Assembly (NCBI RefSeq): GCF_012726205.1
Contig: NZ_JAASAE010000016.1
Location: 1 to 64,000, forward strand
Direction of reading: 5' to 3'
Origin: Rhodococcus sp. HNM0569
Lineage (GTDB): Bacteria; Actinomycetota; Actinomycetes; Mycobacteriales; Mycobacteriaceae
Length of the DNA: 64,000 bases
In this document: positions 37,782 through 47,310 of the stretch, piece after piece
Layout: the number at the start of each line of letters is the position of its first letter
How positions within the stretch are numbered: position 1 is the stretch's first letter
Translations under genes and position numbers: made by a program
Notes under the pieces: model-generated
Database searches by the model: none
Told to the model about the DNA's origin: nothing
The model's input: only the letters and a program-made list of their open reading frames with translations

Positions 37782-39663
37782 CGATCGCGAAGTCCGGGTC
37801 GGGCCGGTCGAGGTGGGAGACCAGCTTCTCGAACGAACCCTGCGTGCCCTCCGCGAGGATCGTGCCGTCCGCGACGAGCGGACCCGGGTCGGCGCCGCCG
37901 AGAACGACGTCGATGAGCACCGGGCGGGTGAGCGTGATCGTGGTGTCCGGCGCCGGCAGCGAGCCGTCGGTGTCGAAGTGCACGAGCAGGCCGTTGCGCA
38001 GTTCGGTGCGGTGGAGGACGTTCTCGTCGGTGATGCGCCAGTCGATCGTGAGTTTTGCCGACCATGCTTTCGGCCCGTCGACCAGCAGTGCGACGGCGTC
38101 GAAGACCTGTTCGACGGTGAGTGCGCCCTGGATGTCGGGGGCTGCGGCGACCGTGGGGGTGCCGACTCCGCCGTGGCGGAGTTCGTACGCGCCCATCAGG
38201 AAGAAGTTGCGCCACGTGCCGTTCTCCGAGCCGTAGCCGAGTTGGTCGAGGGTGTCGGCCTGCAGTTCCCTCGCGTCGGTGTTGCCGGGGTCGGCGAAGA
38301 TCACGTAGTCGAGTACCTGCGCGACCCATCGGAAGTCGCCTTCGTCGAACGACTTTCTGGCCTTCTCGAGCACAGCGCCGGCACCGCCCATGAACTCGAC
38401 GTGCCGTTTCGCCGACTCGACCGGTGTGTGCTCCCACAGCCGGGCAGGATTGCCGTCGAACCAGCCCATGTAGCGCTGATAGATCGCCTTCACGTTGTGG
38501 CTCACGCTGCCGTAGTAGCCGTGCGTGTGCCACACGTTCTCCACGGCGGGCGGCAGCTGGAAGGACTCGGCGATCTCGATGCCGGTCGCGCCCTTGTTGA
38601 TTGCCCGCAGCGTCTGATCGTGCAGGTAGCCGTAGAGATCGCGCTGAACGGAGAGGAATTCGGTGAGCCGGTCGGTGTCCCATGTCGGCCAGTGGTGCGA
38701 CGCGAACAGCACGTCGGACCGGCGGGCGTAGCGGTTGATCGACTCGGTGAGGTACTGCGACCACACGTGCGGATCGCGCACCAGCGCGCCGCGGAGGGTC
38801 AGCAGATTGTGCAGTGTGTGCGTGGCGTTCTCGGCCATGCACAGGGCCCGCAGGTCGGGGAAGTAGAAGTTCATCTCCGACGGTGCTTCGGTGCCGGGCG
38901 TGAGCTGGAACTCCACCACGACGCCGTCGACGGTTTCGGTCTGCCCCGTGTGGTCGACGTCGATGGTCGGTGGAATCAGCGTCGGCGTGCCGGTCGACGT
39001 CGTGGGCCCGAGCCCGGCGCCCACCGCGCCGCGCGGACCGCGGGGCAGTGCAGCGCCGTACATGTAGGCGGCGCGCCTGCCCATCGCGGTGCCGGCGTAG
39101 ACGTTCTCGGCGACCGCATGCTCGACGAACCCGGTGGGCGCGAGGACGGGGCACCGTCCGGCGGCGACGTCCTCCTCGGTGGTGACCCCCTTGACGCCGC
39201 CGAAGTGGTCGATGTGGCAATGCGAGTAGATGACTCCGGTGACCGGACGGTCGCCGCGATGCTTCCGGTACAACGCGAGCCCCGCTGCCGCCGTCTCGGC
39301 GGAGATCAGCGGGTCGATGACGATGACGCCGGTGTCCCCTTCGACGAGTGTCATGTTCGACAAGTCGAGACCACGGATCTGGTAGATCCGGTCGGTGACC
39401 TCGAACAGACCTTGCCGCGCACACAGTCGCGACTGTCGCCACAGGCTCGGGTTGACGGTGGGCGGGCACTGTTCGTCGAGGAAAGCGTACGAATCGCTGT
39501 CCCACACGACGTCGCCGTTCGCATCCTTCACGATGCCGGGCTCGAGTGCGGCGACAAACCCGCGTTCGGAGTCCGCGAGGTCCTGCTCGTCGGAGAACGG
39601 CAGCGCCTTCACGGCATCGGCGTTCTGGGTCGAGATCTGCGTGCTGACGTCTGTGTCGGTCAT
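37771..39663 (-). CDS. Alkyl sulfatase, SdsA1-type (metallo-beta-lactamase fold)
   Basis: A 630-residue protein with the three-part SdsA1 layout: metallo-beta-lactamase domain (residues 1-340), helical dimerisation domain, and SCP2-like C-terminal domain ending D-F-A-I-V-T-P. The zinc motif is H-C-H-I-D-H at 148-153, and the acidic ligands lie in G-T-E-A-P-S-E-M and A-E-N-A-T-H-T. Such enzymes hydrolyse primary or secondary alkyl sulfates to alcohol and sulfate. No signal peptide is visible, so it is probably cytoplasmic. It overlaps the convergent BrkB-like gene by 11 bases. Confidence 0.92.
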   Translation of the reverse strand: MTDTDVSTQISTQNADAVKALPFSDEQDLADSERGFVAALEPGIVKDANGDVVWDSDSYAFLDEQCPPTVNPSLWRQSRLCARQGLFEVTDRIYQIRGLDLSNMTLVEGDTGVIVIDPLISAETAAAGLALYRKHRGDRPVTGVIYSHCHIDHFGGVKGVTTEEDVAAGRCPVLAPTGFVEHAVAENVYAGTAMGRRAAYMYGAALPRGPRGAVGAGLGPTTSTGTPTLIPPTIDVDHTGQTETVDGVVVEFQLTPGTEAPSEMNFYFPDLRALCMAENATHTLHNLLTLRGALVRDPHVWSQYLTESINRYARRSDVLFASHHWPTWDTDRLTEFLSVQRDLYGYLHDQTLRAINKGATGIEIAESFQLPPAVENVWHTHGYYGSVSHNVKAIYQRYMGWFDGNPARLWEHTPVESAKRHVEFMGGAGAVLEKARKSFDEGDFRWVAQVLDYVIFADPGNTDARELQADTLDQLGYGSENGTWRNFFLMGAYELRHGGVGTPTVAAAPDIQGALTVEQVFDAVALLVDGPKAWSAKLTIDWRITDENVLHRTELRNGLLVHFDTDGSLPAPDTTITLTRPVLIDVVLGGADPGPLVADGTILAEGTQGSFEKLVSHLDRPDPDFAIVTP

Positions 39664-39714
39664 GAAAGTCCTTCTACTCGTGCGAAGAAGATGATCTCGA
39701 AATCTGCGAGACAG

Positions 39715-40161
39715 CTAGATCTCTCGGCTGTCCCAGGTCGCGATGGCCCAGATGACGACGATGTCGAGGGCGATGACGAGGATCGCCCACAGCGGGTAGT
39801 AGGGCAGCCACAGGAAGTTCGCGATGATCGACAGTCCGGCGAGGGTGACGGCCGCGATGCGCGCCCACGTTGCGCCGGTGAGCAGGGCGAACGCGGTGAC
39901 GACGACGAGGGCGCCGACGATCAGGTGTACCCAGCCCCAGCCGGTGACGTCGAAGGCGTAGGTGTACTCGAGGCCGGTGACGAACAACTCGTCGGCGGCG
40001 ATCGCGGCGATACCCTGCAGGACCGAGATGACGCCCGCAACACCGAGAATGACGGCGGCAGCGACGGTGGTGCCCGCCGCGAAGCCCTGCTTCACCGGGC
40101 TGGACTCGGGTTGCGCCTCGTGCCGCGCTTCGTGCCGGGGCTGGTCGGAAGTGGTGCTCAT
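39715..40161 (-). CDS. DUF7144-like four-helix membrane protein
   Basis: A 148-residue protein with a His/Glu-rich hydrophilic N-terminus (residues 1-25) and four helices. Between helices 1 and 2 lies Y-T-Y-A-F-D-V-T-G-W-G-W-V-H-L-I-V-G, characteristic of small actinobacterial DUF7144-type membrane proteins. Function is unknown. It is 51 bases upstream of the alkyl sulfatase gene on the same strand, so the two may be co-transcribed. Confidence 0.8.
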   Translation of the reverse strand: MSTTSDQPRHEARHEAQPESSPVKQGFAAGTTVAAAVILGVAGVISVLQGIAAIAADELFVTGLEYTYAFDVTGWGWVHLIVGALVVVTAFALLTGATWARIAAVTLAGLSIIANFLWLPYYPLWAILVIALDIVVIWAIATWDSREI

Positions 40162-40324
40162 CGTGGCGTCCTTTCGGGTGGTCCGGATGTCGTGCGTCTT
40201 GTGACTACGGTTGTGACGCCGTTGAATTCGTCTCGAAAGGCGAGATCATGCAGGTATTCTGACAGCGCCGAGTGTGCCGCGTGCGGCTTTCGGCGAATCC
40301 GCCGTGCGATCTTCGTCCCCCGCC

Positions 40325-40981
40325 TCAGCTCGTGAGGTCGACGACACCGCGGATCGTGAACAGCAACCCGAATCCGAAGAGAACGGACAGCGTGAGGGCG
40401 TGGCCGTGCGCGAGCATCCACGTCTGCACCCTGTGCAGGAAGGCTTGGCCGCGGCCGCCCGTCACGACGACGAGGCCGACCGGAATCAGCAGATCCGCGA
40501 CCGCGGCGACGAGCAGGACGAGTGTCGCGAGCAGCGCTCCGAACACCGAGGTGTCGGCCGCCGCCACCGTGCTCACCGCGGAAGCCATGATGAAGATGTT
40601 CGGATTGAAGACGCCCAGTGCGCCGCCGATCAGCAGGGCTCGTCGCGGGCCGACGTCGTCGGAGTCGAGGAGCCCGGGGCGACCACCCGCCGCAGGCCGC
40701 CGCGTCGCCGTCCAGATGCCGATGAGCAGCAACAGGATGCCGACCACGAGGCCGACACCGTGCGATGTCTCGGGTGTCGTGGACTCGGGATCGCCTGCGC
40801 CGCCGAGCAAGGCGGCGACGACGATCATGACGTACACGGTCATGAAGCCCGACGTGAACGCGAGCGCATTGCGGATCGGCGCCGCCGACTGCAACAGGAT
40901 GATCGAGCCGACAACGGCCCCGGGCGTGACGAGCAGCCCGACGATCTCTGGTGCGAGATCGAGGAGAAGGGAACTCGTCAC
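40325..40981 (-). CDS. GAP-family (SfLAP-type) membrane protein
   Basis: A 218-residue protein with six helices and the family features L-L-V-T-P-G-A-V-V-G-S-I-I-L-L in the first helix and G-V-F-N-P-N-I-F in the middle. This family includes mycobacterial proteins needed to place glycopeptidolipids or sulfolipids at the surface; the transported molecule here is unknown. GTG 40981 overlaps the stop of the LapA-like gene as GTGA, and the long open frame upstream is not coding. Confidence 0.82.
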   Translation of the reverse strand: MTSSLLLDLAPEIVGLLVTPGAVVGSIILLQSAAPIRNALAFTSGFMTVYVMIVVAALLGGAGDPESTTPETSHGVGLVVGILLLLIGIWTATRRPAAGGRPGLLDSDDVGPRRALLIGGALGVFNPNIFIMASAVSTVAAADTSVFGALLATLVLLVAAVADLLIPVGLVVVTGGRGQAFLHRVQTWMLAHGHALTLSVLFGFGLLFTIRGVVDLTS

Positions 40982-41244
40982 CCTCGACGGCCCCGGCGCC
41001 ACCTGACGAGGACGCCTGCGAGCCAGCCGGCGACGAACATCACCAGCAGCACGAGCCACATCGGGGAGCCGACCTCGATCTGCAAGAGGTGGATCGTCAC
41101 ACGGTCGCGATTCTGCAGCACGAAGACCAGCGCGAGGACGGTGACGACGAGCGCGACCCACTGCGCGACCGACACTCGCGAGAGCCAAGAGGTTTTCGAA
41201 CGGGCCGGCTCGGTGGGCGAGTGGCCTGTGGTGGACTCGGACAT
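40978..41244 (-). CDS. LapA-domain small membrane protein
   Basis: An 88-residue protein with two helices. The motif F-V-L-Q-N-R-D-R-V-T-I-H-L-L-Q between them matches the LapA/DUF1049 family, which in Enterobacteria is tied to lipopolysaccharide assembly; in actinobacteria the role is unknown. ATG 41244 begins M-S-E-S-T-T-G-H. It is coupled to the downstream GAP-family gene by a GTGA overlap. Confidence 0.85.
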   Translation of the reverse strand: MSESTTGHSPTEPARSKTSWLSRVSVAQWVALVVTVLALVFVLQNRDRVTIHLLQIEVGSPMWLVLLVMFVAGWLAGVLVRWRRGRRG

Positions 41245-41432
41245 CGTGCGTCCCTTCGCCGAGAGATACCTGCCCGGACTGTAACTCTGCGACCGCGCCG
41301 GGATGCCGGAACGCGCAAACCTGTCGCACCGTCGTGCTGCAGTCTCGGTCGTTCGCCCTTGCGTCCGGCCTGCGAGTGAGATGCTGGCGGGCATACGCAG
41401 GCGGGAGTGCACGACAAGAAAGGGAACACCCG

Positions 41433-41921
41433 ATGGCGGGAACACTGACCGTGTGGAAGTTCCCCACGGCGAGCGGTGCGGACACCGCCGTGGCGACACT
41501 CGAAGACCTGCAGAAGCATCGGCTCATCACGGTGCACGATGCCGCGGTGGTCAGCTGGCCGGCCGACGCCAAGAAGCCGAAGACCCGCCAATTGCACAGC
41601 CTGGCCGGGGCGGGTGCACTGGGCGGTGCATTCTGGGGCCTGCTTTTCGGCTTCGTGTTCTTCGTTCCGTTGATCGGCGCCGCGGTCGGTGCCGGAATCG
41701 GGGCGGTCACCGGCGCACTCACCGACGTCGGCATCGACGACGACTTCATCGACGGGCTGAAGGAGAAGATCACTCCGGGCACGTCGGCACTGTTCGTGCT
41801 CACGTCCGATGCGACACTCGACCGGGTGCACGAGGAGTTCCACGGGCAGAGTCTCGAACTGATCACCACCAACCTTTCGCATGACGAGGAAGCCCGGCTA
41901 CGCGACGTGTTCTCGGAGTGA
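41433..41921 (+). CDS. DUF1269 domain protein
   Basis: A 162-residue protein. It opens with a ferredoxin-like half (T-L-T-V-W-K-F and A-D-T-A-V-A-T-L-E-D-L), followed by a glycine-rich membrane-inserting hairpin (G-A-G-A-L-G-G-A-F-W-G to G-A-V-G-A-G-I-G-A-V-T-G-A), then a second alpha-beta half. This is the DUF1269 layout; function is unknown. AAAGGGA lies 10 bases before the ATG. The SulP gene begins 4 bases after its stop, so they are likely co-transcribed. Confidence 0.87.
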   Translation: MAGTLTVWKFPTASGADTAVATLEDLQKHRLITVHDAAVVSWPADAKKPKTRQLHSLAGAGALGGAFWGLLFGFVFFVPLIGAAVGAGIGAVTGALTDVGIDDDFIDGLKEKITPGTSALFVLTSDATLDRVHEEFHGQSLELITTNLSHDEEARLRDVFSE

Positions 41922-41925
41922 CGGC

Positions 41926-43650
41926 GTGCCGGCTCCGAACCCCGTGAGGCGGCTGCTGCGCTCGTGCGGTGGATGGGTGCGGTCCCGGCTGCCCGGACGT
42001 CGTACGTGGAAAACCGATCTGTTGGCGGGTATTCCGGGTGCGATCGCGAGCGTCCCCGACGGCATGGCATCGGGCGTACTCGCAGGGGTGAGCCCGATCC
42101 ACGGCTTGTACGCGGGTATGGCAGGCCGCGTGTTCGGTGGCCTCCAGACGAGCACCAAGTTGATGGTGATCACCACGACCGGGGCGTCCGCACTCGCCGC
42201 GGGCTCGGCCGTGGCAACGGTCCCGGAGGCCGACCGCCCCGCGGCACTGGTGATGATGACGCTGGTGGTCGGGGTGATCATGATCGTCGCGGCAGTGCTC
42301 CGGCTCGGCCGCTACACGCATTTCGTGTCGCACTCGGTCATGACGGGCTTCCTCACCGGAGTCGCGGTCAACATCCTGCTCGGCCAGCTCACCGACCTCA
42401 CGGGGGCGTCGGCCGACGGCGCCGTCGCGCTCACCGAGGCGGTCGATCTCGCACTGCACCTGGGAACGGTCGACGTGCCGTCGCTGCTGATCGGGCTCAC
42501 GGCCGCGGCGATACTGGTCGCCTTGGGGCGTCTGCGCCGGTTGGCGCTGGTGTCCGCGCTGCTCGCGTTGATCGTCACCACGACGCTGGTCGCGGTGCTC
42601 GGGCTCGACAGTGTGGCGGTGGTGTCCGACGTGGGCTCGATCCCGGCCGGATTCGTCGTCCCGGGCGTGCCGGACATCACCCTGCTGACGCCGTCGCTCG
42701 TCGGCGGCGCGGCGTCGGTCGCCGTGCTGATCCTCGTGCAGGGCGCGGGCGTGGCCGAGGCGACGCCGAATCCGGACCGGAGCCGTTCGGACGTCGACAC
42801 GGATTTCACCGCGCAGGGGGTCGGCAATGTCGCCGCGGCGGCCTTCTCGGGCATGCCGGTGGGCGGGTCGCTCGGCCAGACCGCGGTCAACGTCGCGGCA
42901 GGCGCACGCACCCGGTGGGCCTCGGTCTTCTCGGGCATCTGGGTGCTCGTGATCCTGGTGGCGTGCTCGTCGCTCGTGGCCCGCGTCCCGATGCCGACGC
43001 TCGCCGCGGTGCTCGTGGTGGCTGCGGTGGGCTCGCTGCACCCGGCCCAGATCGCGTCGGTCTGGCGCAGCGGCACGACGGCGAGGATCGCCCTCGTGGT
43101 CACTTTCGTTGCGACCCTCCTGCTTCCGGTGACGGCGGCGATCGGGATCGGCGTCATCGTGTCGCTGCTGTTGCAGCTCAACCGGGAAGCACTGGACCTG
43201 CGCGTCGTCCGGCTGCGAGTGGAAGGCGACCGGCTGGTGGAAGTGCCGGCGCCCGCGCGTCTGCGCGACCACGAGGTCCTGATCCTCGACGTCTACGGCA
43301 GCCTCTTCTACGCGGGTGCCCGCACCCTCCAGACACACCTGCCCGACCCGGCCGATGCCGTCGCACCGATGGTCGTGTTGCGTCTGCGCGGGCGAAGTAC
43401 GTTCGGCGCCACGTTCTTCACTGTCGTCCGCGAATACGCCGCGCGCCTCGACGAGAACGGCGGCCACCTGTATCTCAGCGGTATCGCGCCGATGGCGCGC
43501 GCGTTCTGGAACGACGAGCGGCTCGCGGCACAGGGCGTCGCCCTCGACACCTTCACGGCTACCGCCACGGTCGGCGAATCGACTCTCGCCGCCTACGCCG
43601 ACGCCCGGGTCCGGGTGGCCCGGGACGAGTCCCCGGACGAGGAAATGTGA
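41926..43650 (+). CDS. SulP-family anion transporter with STAS domain (first copy)
   Basis: A 574-residue transporter with a SLC26-like membrane domain (residues 25-420: D-L-L-A-G-I-P-G-A-I-A-S-V-P-D-G near the start, G-M-P-V-G-G-S-L-G-Q-T-A-V-N in the middle) and a C-terminal STAS domain (V-L-I-L-D-V-Y-G-S-L-F-Y-A-G to L-Y-L-S-G-I). The family carries sulfate, bicarbonate or other anions. GTG 41926, 4 bases after the DUF1269 stop, is chosen over the longer frame. Placed with two alkyl sulfatases, sulfate is a reasonable guess. Confidence 0.87.
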   Translation: MPAPNPVRRLLRSCGGWVRSRLPGRRTWKTDLLAGIPGAIASVPDGMASGVLAGVSPIHGLYAGMAGRVFGGLQTSTKLMVITTTGASALAAGSAVATVPEADRPAALVMMTLVVGVIMIVAAVLRLGRYTHFVSHSVMTGFLTGVAVNILLGQLTDLTGASADGAVALTEAVDLALHLGTVDVPSLLIGLTAAAILVALGRLRRLALVSALLALIVTTTLVAVLGLDSVAVVSDVGSIPAGFVVPGVPDITLLTPSLVGGAASVAVLILVQGAGVAEATPNPDRSRSDVDTDFTAQGVGNVAAAAFSGMPVGGSLGQTAVNVAAGARTRWASVFSGIWVLVILVACSSLVARVPMPTLAAVLVVAAVGSLHPAQIASVWRSGTTARIALVVTFVATLLLPVTAAIGIGVIVSLLLQLNREALDLRVVRLRVEGDRLVEVPAPARLRDHEVLILDVYGSLFYAGARTLQTHLPDPADAVAPMVVLRLRGRSTFGATFFTVVREYAARLDENGGHLYLSGIAPMARAFWNDERLAAQGVALDTFTATATVGESTLAAYADARVRVARDESPDEEM

Positions 43651-43715
43651 AAGCACGAGCAGCGACGGTGAGCAAGTGCAATGGTGACGGAGTTGCCGAT
43701 TGATCGGAGATTCGG

Positions 43716-45614
43716 ATGTGCCAGGGAGCAAAGCCGCCGACACCCTCGACCGTATCGCTCAACCGAGACGCGGTGGCGCGGTACGACATGGCGGACCGCG
43801 AGGATTTCACCACCGCCCGGCGAGGTCTGATCGCCGAGTTGCCCGGCAACGTCACGGGCGCCGACGGGTCGGTGATCTTCGACCCGAGTGAATTCGACTT
43901 CATCCGCGACGACGTCGAGGCACCCGACTCGGTCGAACCCAGCCTCTGGAGACAGTCCCAGTTGCTGCGCGAGGGCGGTCTGTTCGAAGTGACCAAAGGT
44001 CTCTACCAGGTTCGCAACAACGACATCGCGAACCTGACGGTCGTCGAGGGCGAGGACGGGCTGATCGTCGTCGACTGCATGTCCGGCGTCGAGGCCGCGC
44101 GCCAGAGTATGGAGATGATCCGTACGCACGTGAGCGACAAGCCGGTGGCCGCCGTGATCTACACGCACACCCACGTCGACCACTACGGCGGCGTCAAGGG
44201 CGTGGTCGACGCCGACGACGTCGCGTCGGGCAAGGTGCCGATCATCGCGCCGGGCCATCAGTTCGACAAGTATGCCCTGGGCGAGAACGTGATTGCCGGC
44301 AACGCCATGGCGCGGCGCAGCTTCTACGCGTTCGGGCCGCTGCTCGATCACGGCCCGCGGGGTGCGATCACGTGCGGTATCGGGATCGCTGTCGGCAACG
44401 GTCCGTCGGTGTCCTACATTTCGCCGACCGACCTGATCACCGAGACCGGGGCGCGACGGGAGATCGCCGGCCTCGAGTTCGAGTTCCTCTACGCCCCGGA
44501 CACCGAGGCCCCCGAGGAGATGCACATCTGGATCCCGCAGCTCGCGGCATTGACCTGCGCGGAGAACGCGAACCACACGCTGCACAACGTCCAGACCCTG
44601 CGCGGGGCGCGCACCCGCGACGCCCGCAACTTCGCCCGGTATCTCGACGAGACCCTCGAACGGTGGGGCGCCGAGGCGCAGGTGCACTACGGGCCGCACA
44701 CGTGGCCGGTGTGGGGCAACGACGACATCGTGTCGTTCCTCGAGTCGCAACGCGACACCTACAAGTACGTCCACGATCAGGCTCTGCGGCTCGCCAACAA
44801 GGGCTACACGCCTCTCGAAGCCGCCGAGGTGGTCGAACTGCCCGACGAACTCGCGCGCAACTGGGCGAACCGCGGCTATCACGGCACTCTTCACCACGAC
44901 GTGCGTGCGGTGTTCACCAAGGAACTCGGGATGTGGGACGGCGATCCGGTGTCTCTGCACCCGCATCCCCCGGTGGAGTCGGCGAAGCGATTCGTCGCGT
45001 TCGTGGGTGCCGACAAGATCCTCGACGAGGGCCGTCGTGCGTTCGAGTCGGGCGATTACCGTTGGGTGGCCGAGATCGTGCACCCACTGGTCTTCGCACA
45101 GCCGGACAACGCCGCGGCGCGAGAACTCCAGGCCGACGCATACGAACAGATGGGGTACCAGGCCGAGGGGCCGCAGTGGCGCGGCATCTTCCTCAGCGCC
45201 GCACTGGAACTCCGTGAGGGCATACGTCCCGCCCCGTACCGCGCTGCGGGCGCGGACACGGTCGCCGCGATGCCGATCGACATCCTGTTCGACTTCGTCG
45301 CCGTCCACATCGTGGGTGAGAAGGCGGCGAACGCGGACATCCGTATCGACTTCGACTTCGCCGACGAGGACGTCCGCTGGACGATGTGGGTCCGCCGAGG
45401 TGTGCTGCATGCCCGCAAGGGCACGTCGGATCGGGCACAGCTCACCGTCCGGGGCCCGAAACAGGCGCTCACCGGCGTACTCTTGAATCCTGCTCTCGCA
45501 CAACAGTTACAGAATGCCGGTTCTGTCGAACTGGAAGGAGATCCGCAGGTGTTGGTCCGGCTGGGGGAGCTGCTCGATTCCTTCGATCCGCGCTTCCCCA
45601 TCGTGACGCCGTGA
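43716..45614 (+). CDS. Alkyl sulfatase, SdsA1-type (second copy)
   Basis: A 632-residue paralogue of the enzyme at 37771-39663, on the opposite strand. The zinc motif H-T-H-V-D-H is at 151-156, with D-T-E-A-P-E-E-M and A-E-N-A-N-H-T as the further ligand motifs. It also has a helical dimerisation region and an SCP2-like end finishing F-P-I-V-T-P. It should release sulfate from alkyl sulfate esters. CGGAGA lies 6 bases before ATG 43716, and its stop overlaps the following SulP start as GTGA, which couples the sulfatase to a transporter. Confidence 0.92.
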   Translation: MCQGAKPPTPSTVSLNRDAVARYDMADREDFTTARRGLIAELPGNVTGADGSVIFDPSEFDFIRDDVEAPDSVEPSLWRQSQLLREGGLFEVTKGLYQVRNNDIANLTVVEGEDGLIVVDCMSGVEAARQSMEMIRTHVSDKPVAAVIYTHTHVDHYGGVKGVVDADDVASGKVPIIAPGHQFDKYALGENVIAGNAMARRSFYAFGPLLDHGPRGAITCGIGIAVGNGPSVSYISPTDLITETGARREIAGLEFEFLYAPDTEAPEEMHIWIPQLAALTCAENANHTLHNVQTLRGARTRDARNFARYLDETLERWGAEAQVHYGPHTWPVWGNDDIVSFLESQRDTYKYVHDQALRLANKGYTPLEAAEVVELPDELARNWANRGYHGTLHHDVRAVFTKELGMWDGDPVSLHPHPPVESAKRFVAFVGADKILDEGRRAFESGDYRWVAEIVHPLVFAQPDNAAARELQADAYEQMGYQAEGPQWRGIFLSAALELREGIRPAPYRAAGADTVAAMPIDILFDFVAVHIVGEKAANADIRIDFDFADEDVRWTMWVRRGVLHARKGTSDRAQLTVRGPKQALTGVLLNPALAQQLQNAGSVELEGDPQVLVRLGELLDSFDPRFPIVTP

Positions 45615-47284
45615 GTGGGCTCTTCGCGTCGCTGCGCGGCTACGACCGCCGCTGGCTGCGCCCGGACGTCGTGGCCGGTCTCACGGTGTGGGCGGTGCTG
45701 GTCCCCGAGGCGCTCGCGTACGCGTCGATCGCAGGCGTCACTCCCGTCGTCGGTCTGTACGCGGCGGTGCCCTCGCTCGTGCTGTATGCCGCCGCGGGCA
45801 GCTCCCGGCACCTGGTCGTCGGTCCGATGTCGGCGACCGCCGCGTTGTCGGCGGCGATGGTCGCGCCACTCGCCGGTGGGGACGACGGACGCTATCTCGC
45901 GCTCACCACGGCTCTCGCGATCATGACCGGGCTCGTCGGACTGCTCGCGGGACTGCTGCGGCTCGGCTTCGTCGCATCGTTCATCTCCGAACCCGTCATG
46001 AAGGGATTCATCGTCGGTCTGGCGCTGACGATCATCATCGGCCAGGTGCCGAAGCTGTTCGGTGTCGAGAAGCACGACGGCGAGTTCTTCGAGCAGGCGT
46101 GGGGCGTCGTCACGAAACTCGGTGACACACAGGGGTGGACGCTCGGCGTCGGCGTGATCAGCCTCGTGGTCGTGCTCGGGCTGCGCCGGTGGCTGCCGCT
46201 CGTACCCGGGTCGCTGGTGGCGGTGTTGCTGGGTATCGGTGCCGTCGCGCTGTTCGGCCTCGACGACAAGGGCGTCGACATCGTCGGCACGATCGACTCC
46301 GGGCTGCCGCCGCTCGGCCTGCCCGACAACCTCGCGTTCGGCGACTACCTCGACCTCGCCGGTCCCGCCGTCGGCATCCTGCTCATCGGATTCGCCGAAG
46401 GCCTGGGCGCGGCGAAAACCTACGCCGCGAAGGCCGGCTACGAGATCGACGCCAACCGCGAGCTCGTCGGGCTCGGGGCAGCGAACATCGGGTCGGGTCT
46501 CGCGTCGGGGATGGTGGTCAACGGCAGCCTGTCCAAGACCGCCGTCAACGGCGGTGCCGGCGCCAAGTCGCAGGTCAGTGGCCTCGTGGTGGCGGCGATG
46601 ACGGTGCTCACGCTGTTGCTGCTCACCGGCCTGTTCGAGCAACTGCCCGAGGCGACGCTCGCGGCTGTCGTGATCGCGGCGGTGATCGACCTCGTCGACT
46701 TCGCCGCGCTGCGGCGCCTGTACCGCGTGTGGACGCGGCGTCTCGGCAGCATCTACGGGTACGCCGCGCGCGCGGACTTCGCCGCGGCTGTGGCGGCTCT
46801 CCTCGGGGTGCTCGTGTTCGGCACTCTCCCGGGCCTGGTGATCGGCATCGGTGTGGCGATGCTGTTGCTGCTGTACCGGTCGTCGCGCCCGCACGTCGCG
46901 AGTCTCGGCAAGGACAACGGAATCTGGGTGGACACCGCCCGTGGACCCTCCGCGGACACACGGCCCGACGCGCTGGTGGTGCGCGTCGAAGCGGGCCTGT
47001 TCTTCGCCAACGCCGATCACGTCCGCGAGCAGATCGAAGCCCTCTGCACGGAGCGGACACGGGTCGTCGTGCTCGACGCCGAGACGTCGCCGTTCATCGA
47101 CGTCAGTGCTGCCGAGATGCTGGGACAGTTGCGAAACACTCTGCAACAGCGTGGGATCGACCTGCGAATCGCACGTGACATCGGCCAGGTGCGCGACGTC
47201 CTCCGCGGGGTCGACGGCACCGCGCAACTGCGGGTGTTCGACACGATCGACGATGCCCTGTCCGGCAACACCGGTACGAATTGA
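45611..47284 (+). CDS. SulP-family anion transporter with STAS domain (second copy)
   Basis: A 557-residue SLC26-type transporter. It begins L-R-P-D-V-V-A-G-L-T-V-W-A-V-L-V-P-E-A-L-A-Y-A at the first helices, has G-M-V-V-N-G-S-L-S-K-T-A-V-N in the core, and ends in a STAS domain (A-L-V-V-R-V-E-A-G-L-F-F-A-N-A, D-A-E-T-S-P-F-I-D-V-S-A). It is closer to canonical SulP than the first copy. GTG 45611 overlaps the sulfatase stop as GTGA. Uptake or export of the released sulfate is a plausible role. Confidence 0.9.
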   Translation: MSGLFASLRGYDRRWLRPDVVAGLTVWAVLVPEALAYASIAGVTPVVGLYAAVPSLVLYAAAGSSRHLVVGPMSATAALSAAMVAPLAGGDDGRYLALTTALAIMTGLVGLLAGLLRLGFVASFISEPVMKGFIVGLALTIIIGQVPKLFGVEKHDGEFFEQAWGVVTKLGDTQGWTLGVGVISLVVVLGLRRWLPLVPGSLVAVLLGIGAVALFGLDDKGVDIVGTIDSGLPPLGLPDNLAFGDYLDLAGPAVGILLIGFAEGLGAAKTYAAKAGYEIDANRELVGLGAANIGSGLASGMVVNGSLSKTAVNGGAGAKSQVSGLVVAAMTVLTLLLLTGLFEQLPEATLAAVVIAAVIDLVDFAALRRLYRVWTRRLGSIYGYAARADFAAAVAALLGVLVFGTLPGLVIGIGVAMLLLLYRSSRPHVASLGKDNGIWVDTARGPSADTRPDALVVRVEAGLFFANADHVREQIEALCTERTRVVVLDAETSPFIDVSAAEMLGQLRNTLQQRGIDLRIARDIGQVRDVLRGVDGTAQLRVFDTIDDALSGNTGTN

Positions 47285-47310
47285 CATCCGATCGAGCAGA
47301 AGGGCTGAAC

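Noticed and set aside
37813-40335. 840-codon plus-strand frame opposite the alkyl sulfatase
   Set aside because: Antisense shadow of a clear SdsA1-type gene and its small neighbour; composition is unlike a real protein.
41245-41432. 188-base gap between the LapA-like and DUF1269 genes
   Set aside because: A divergent promoter region is expected here, but I see no convincing -10/-35 pair, operator or RNA structure to report.
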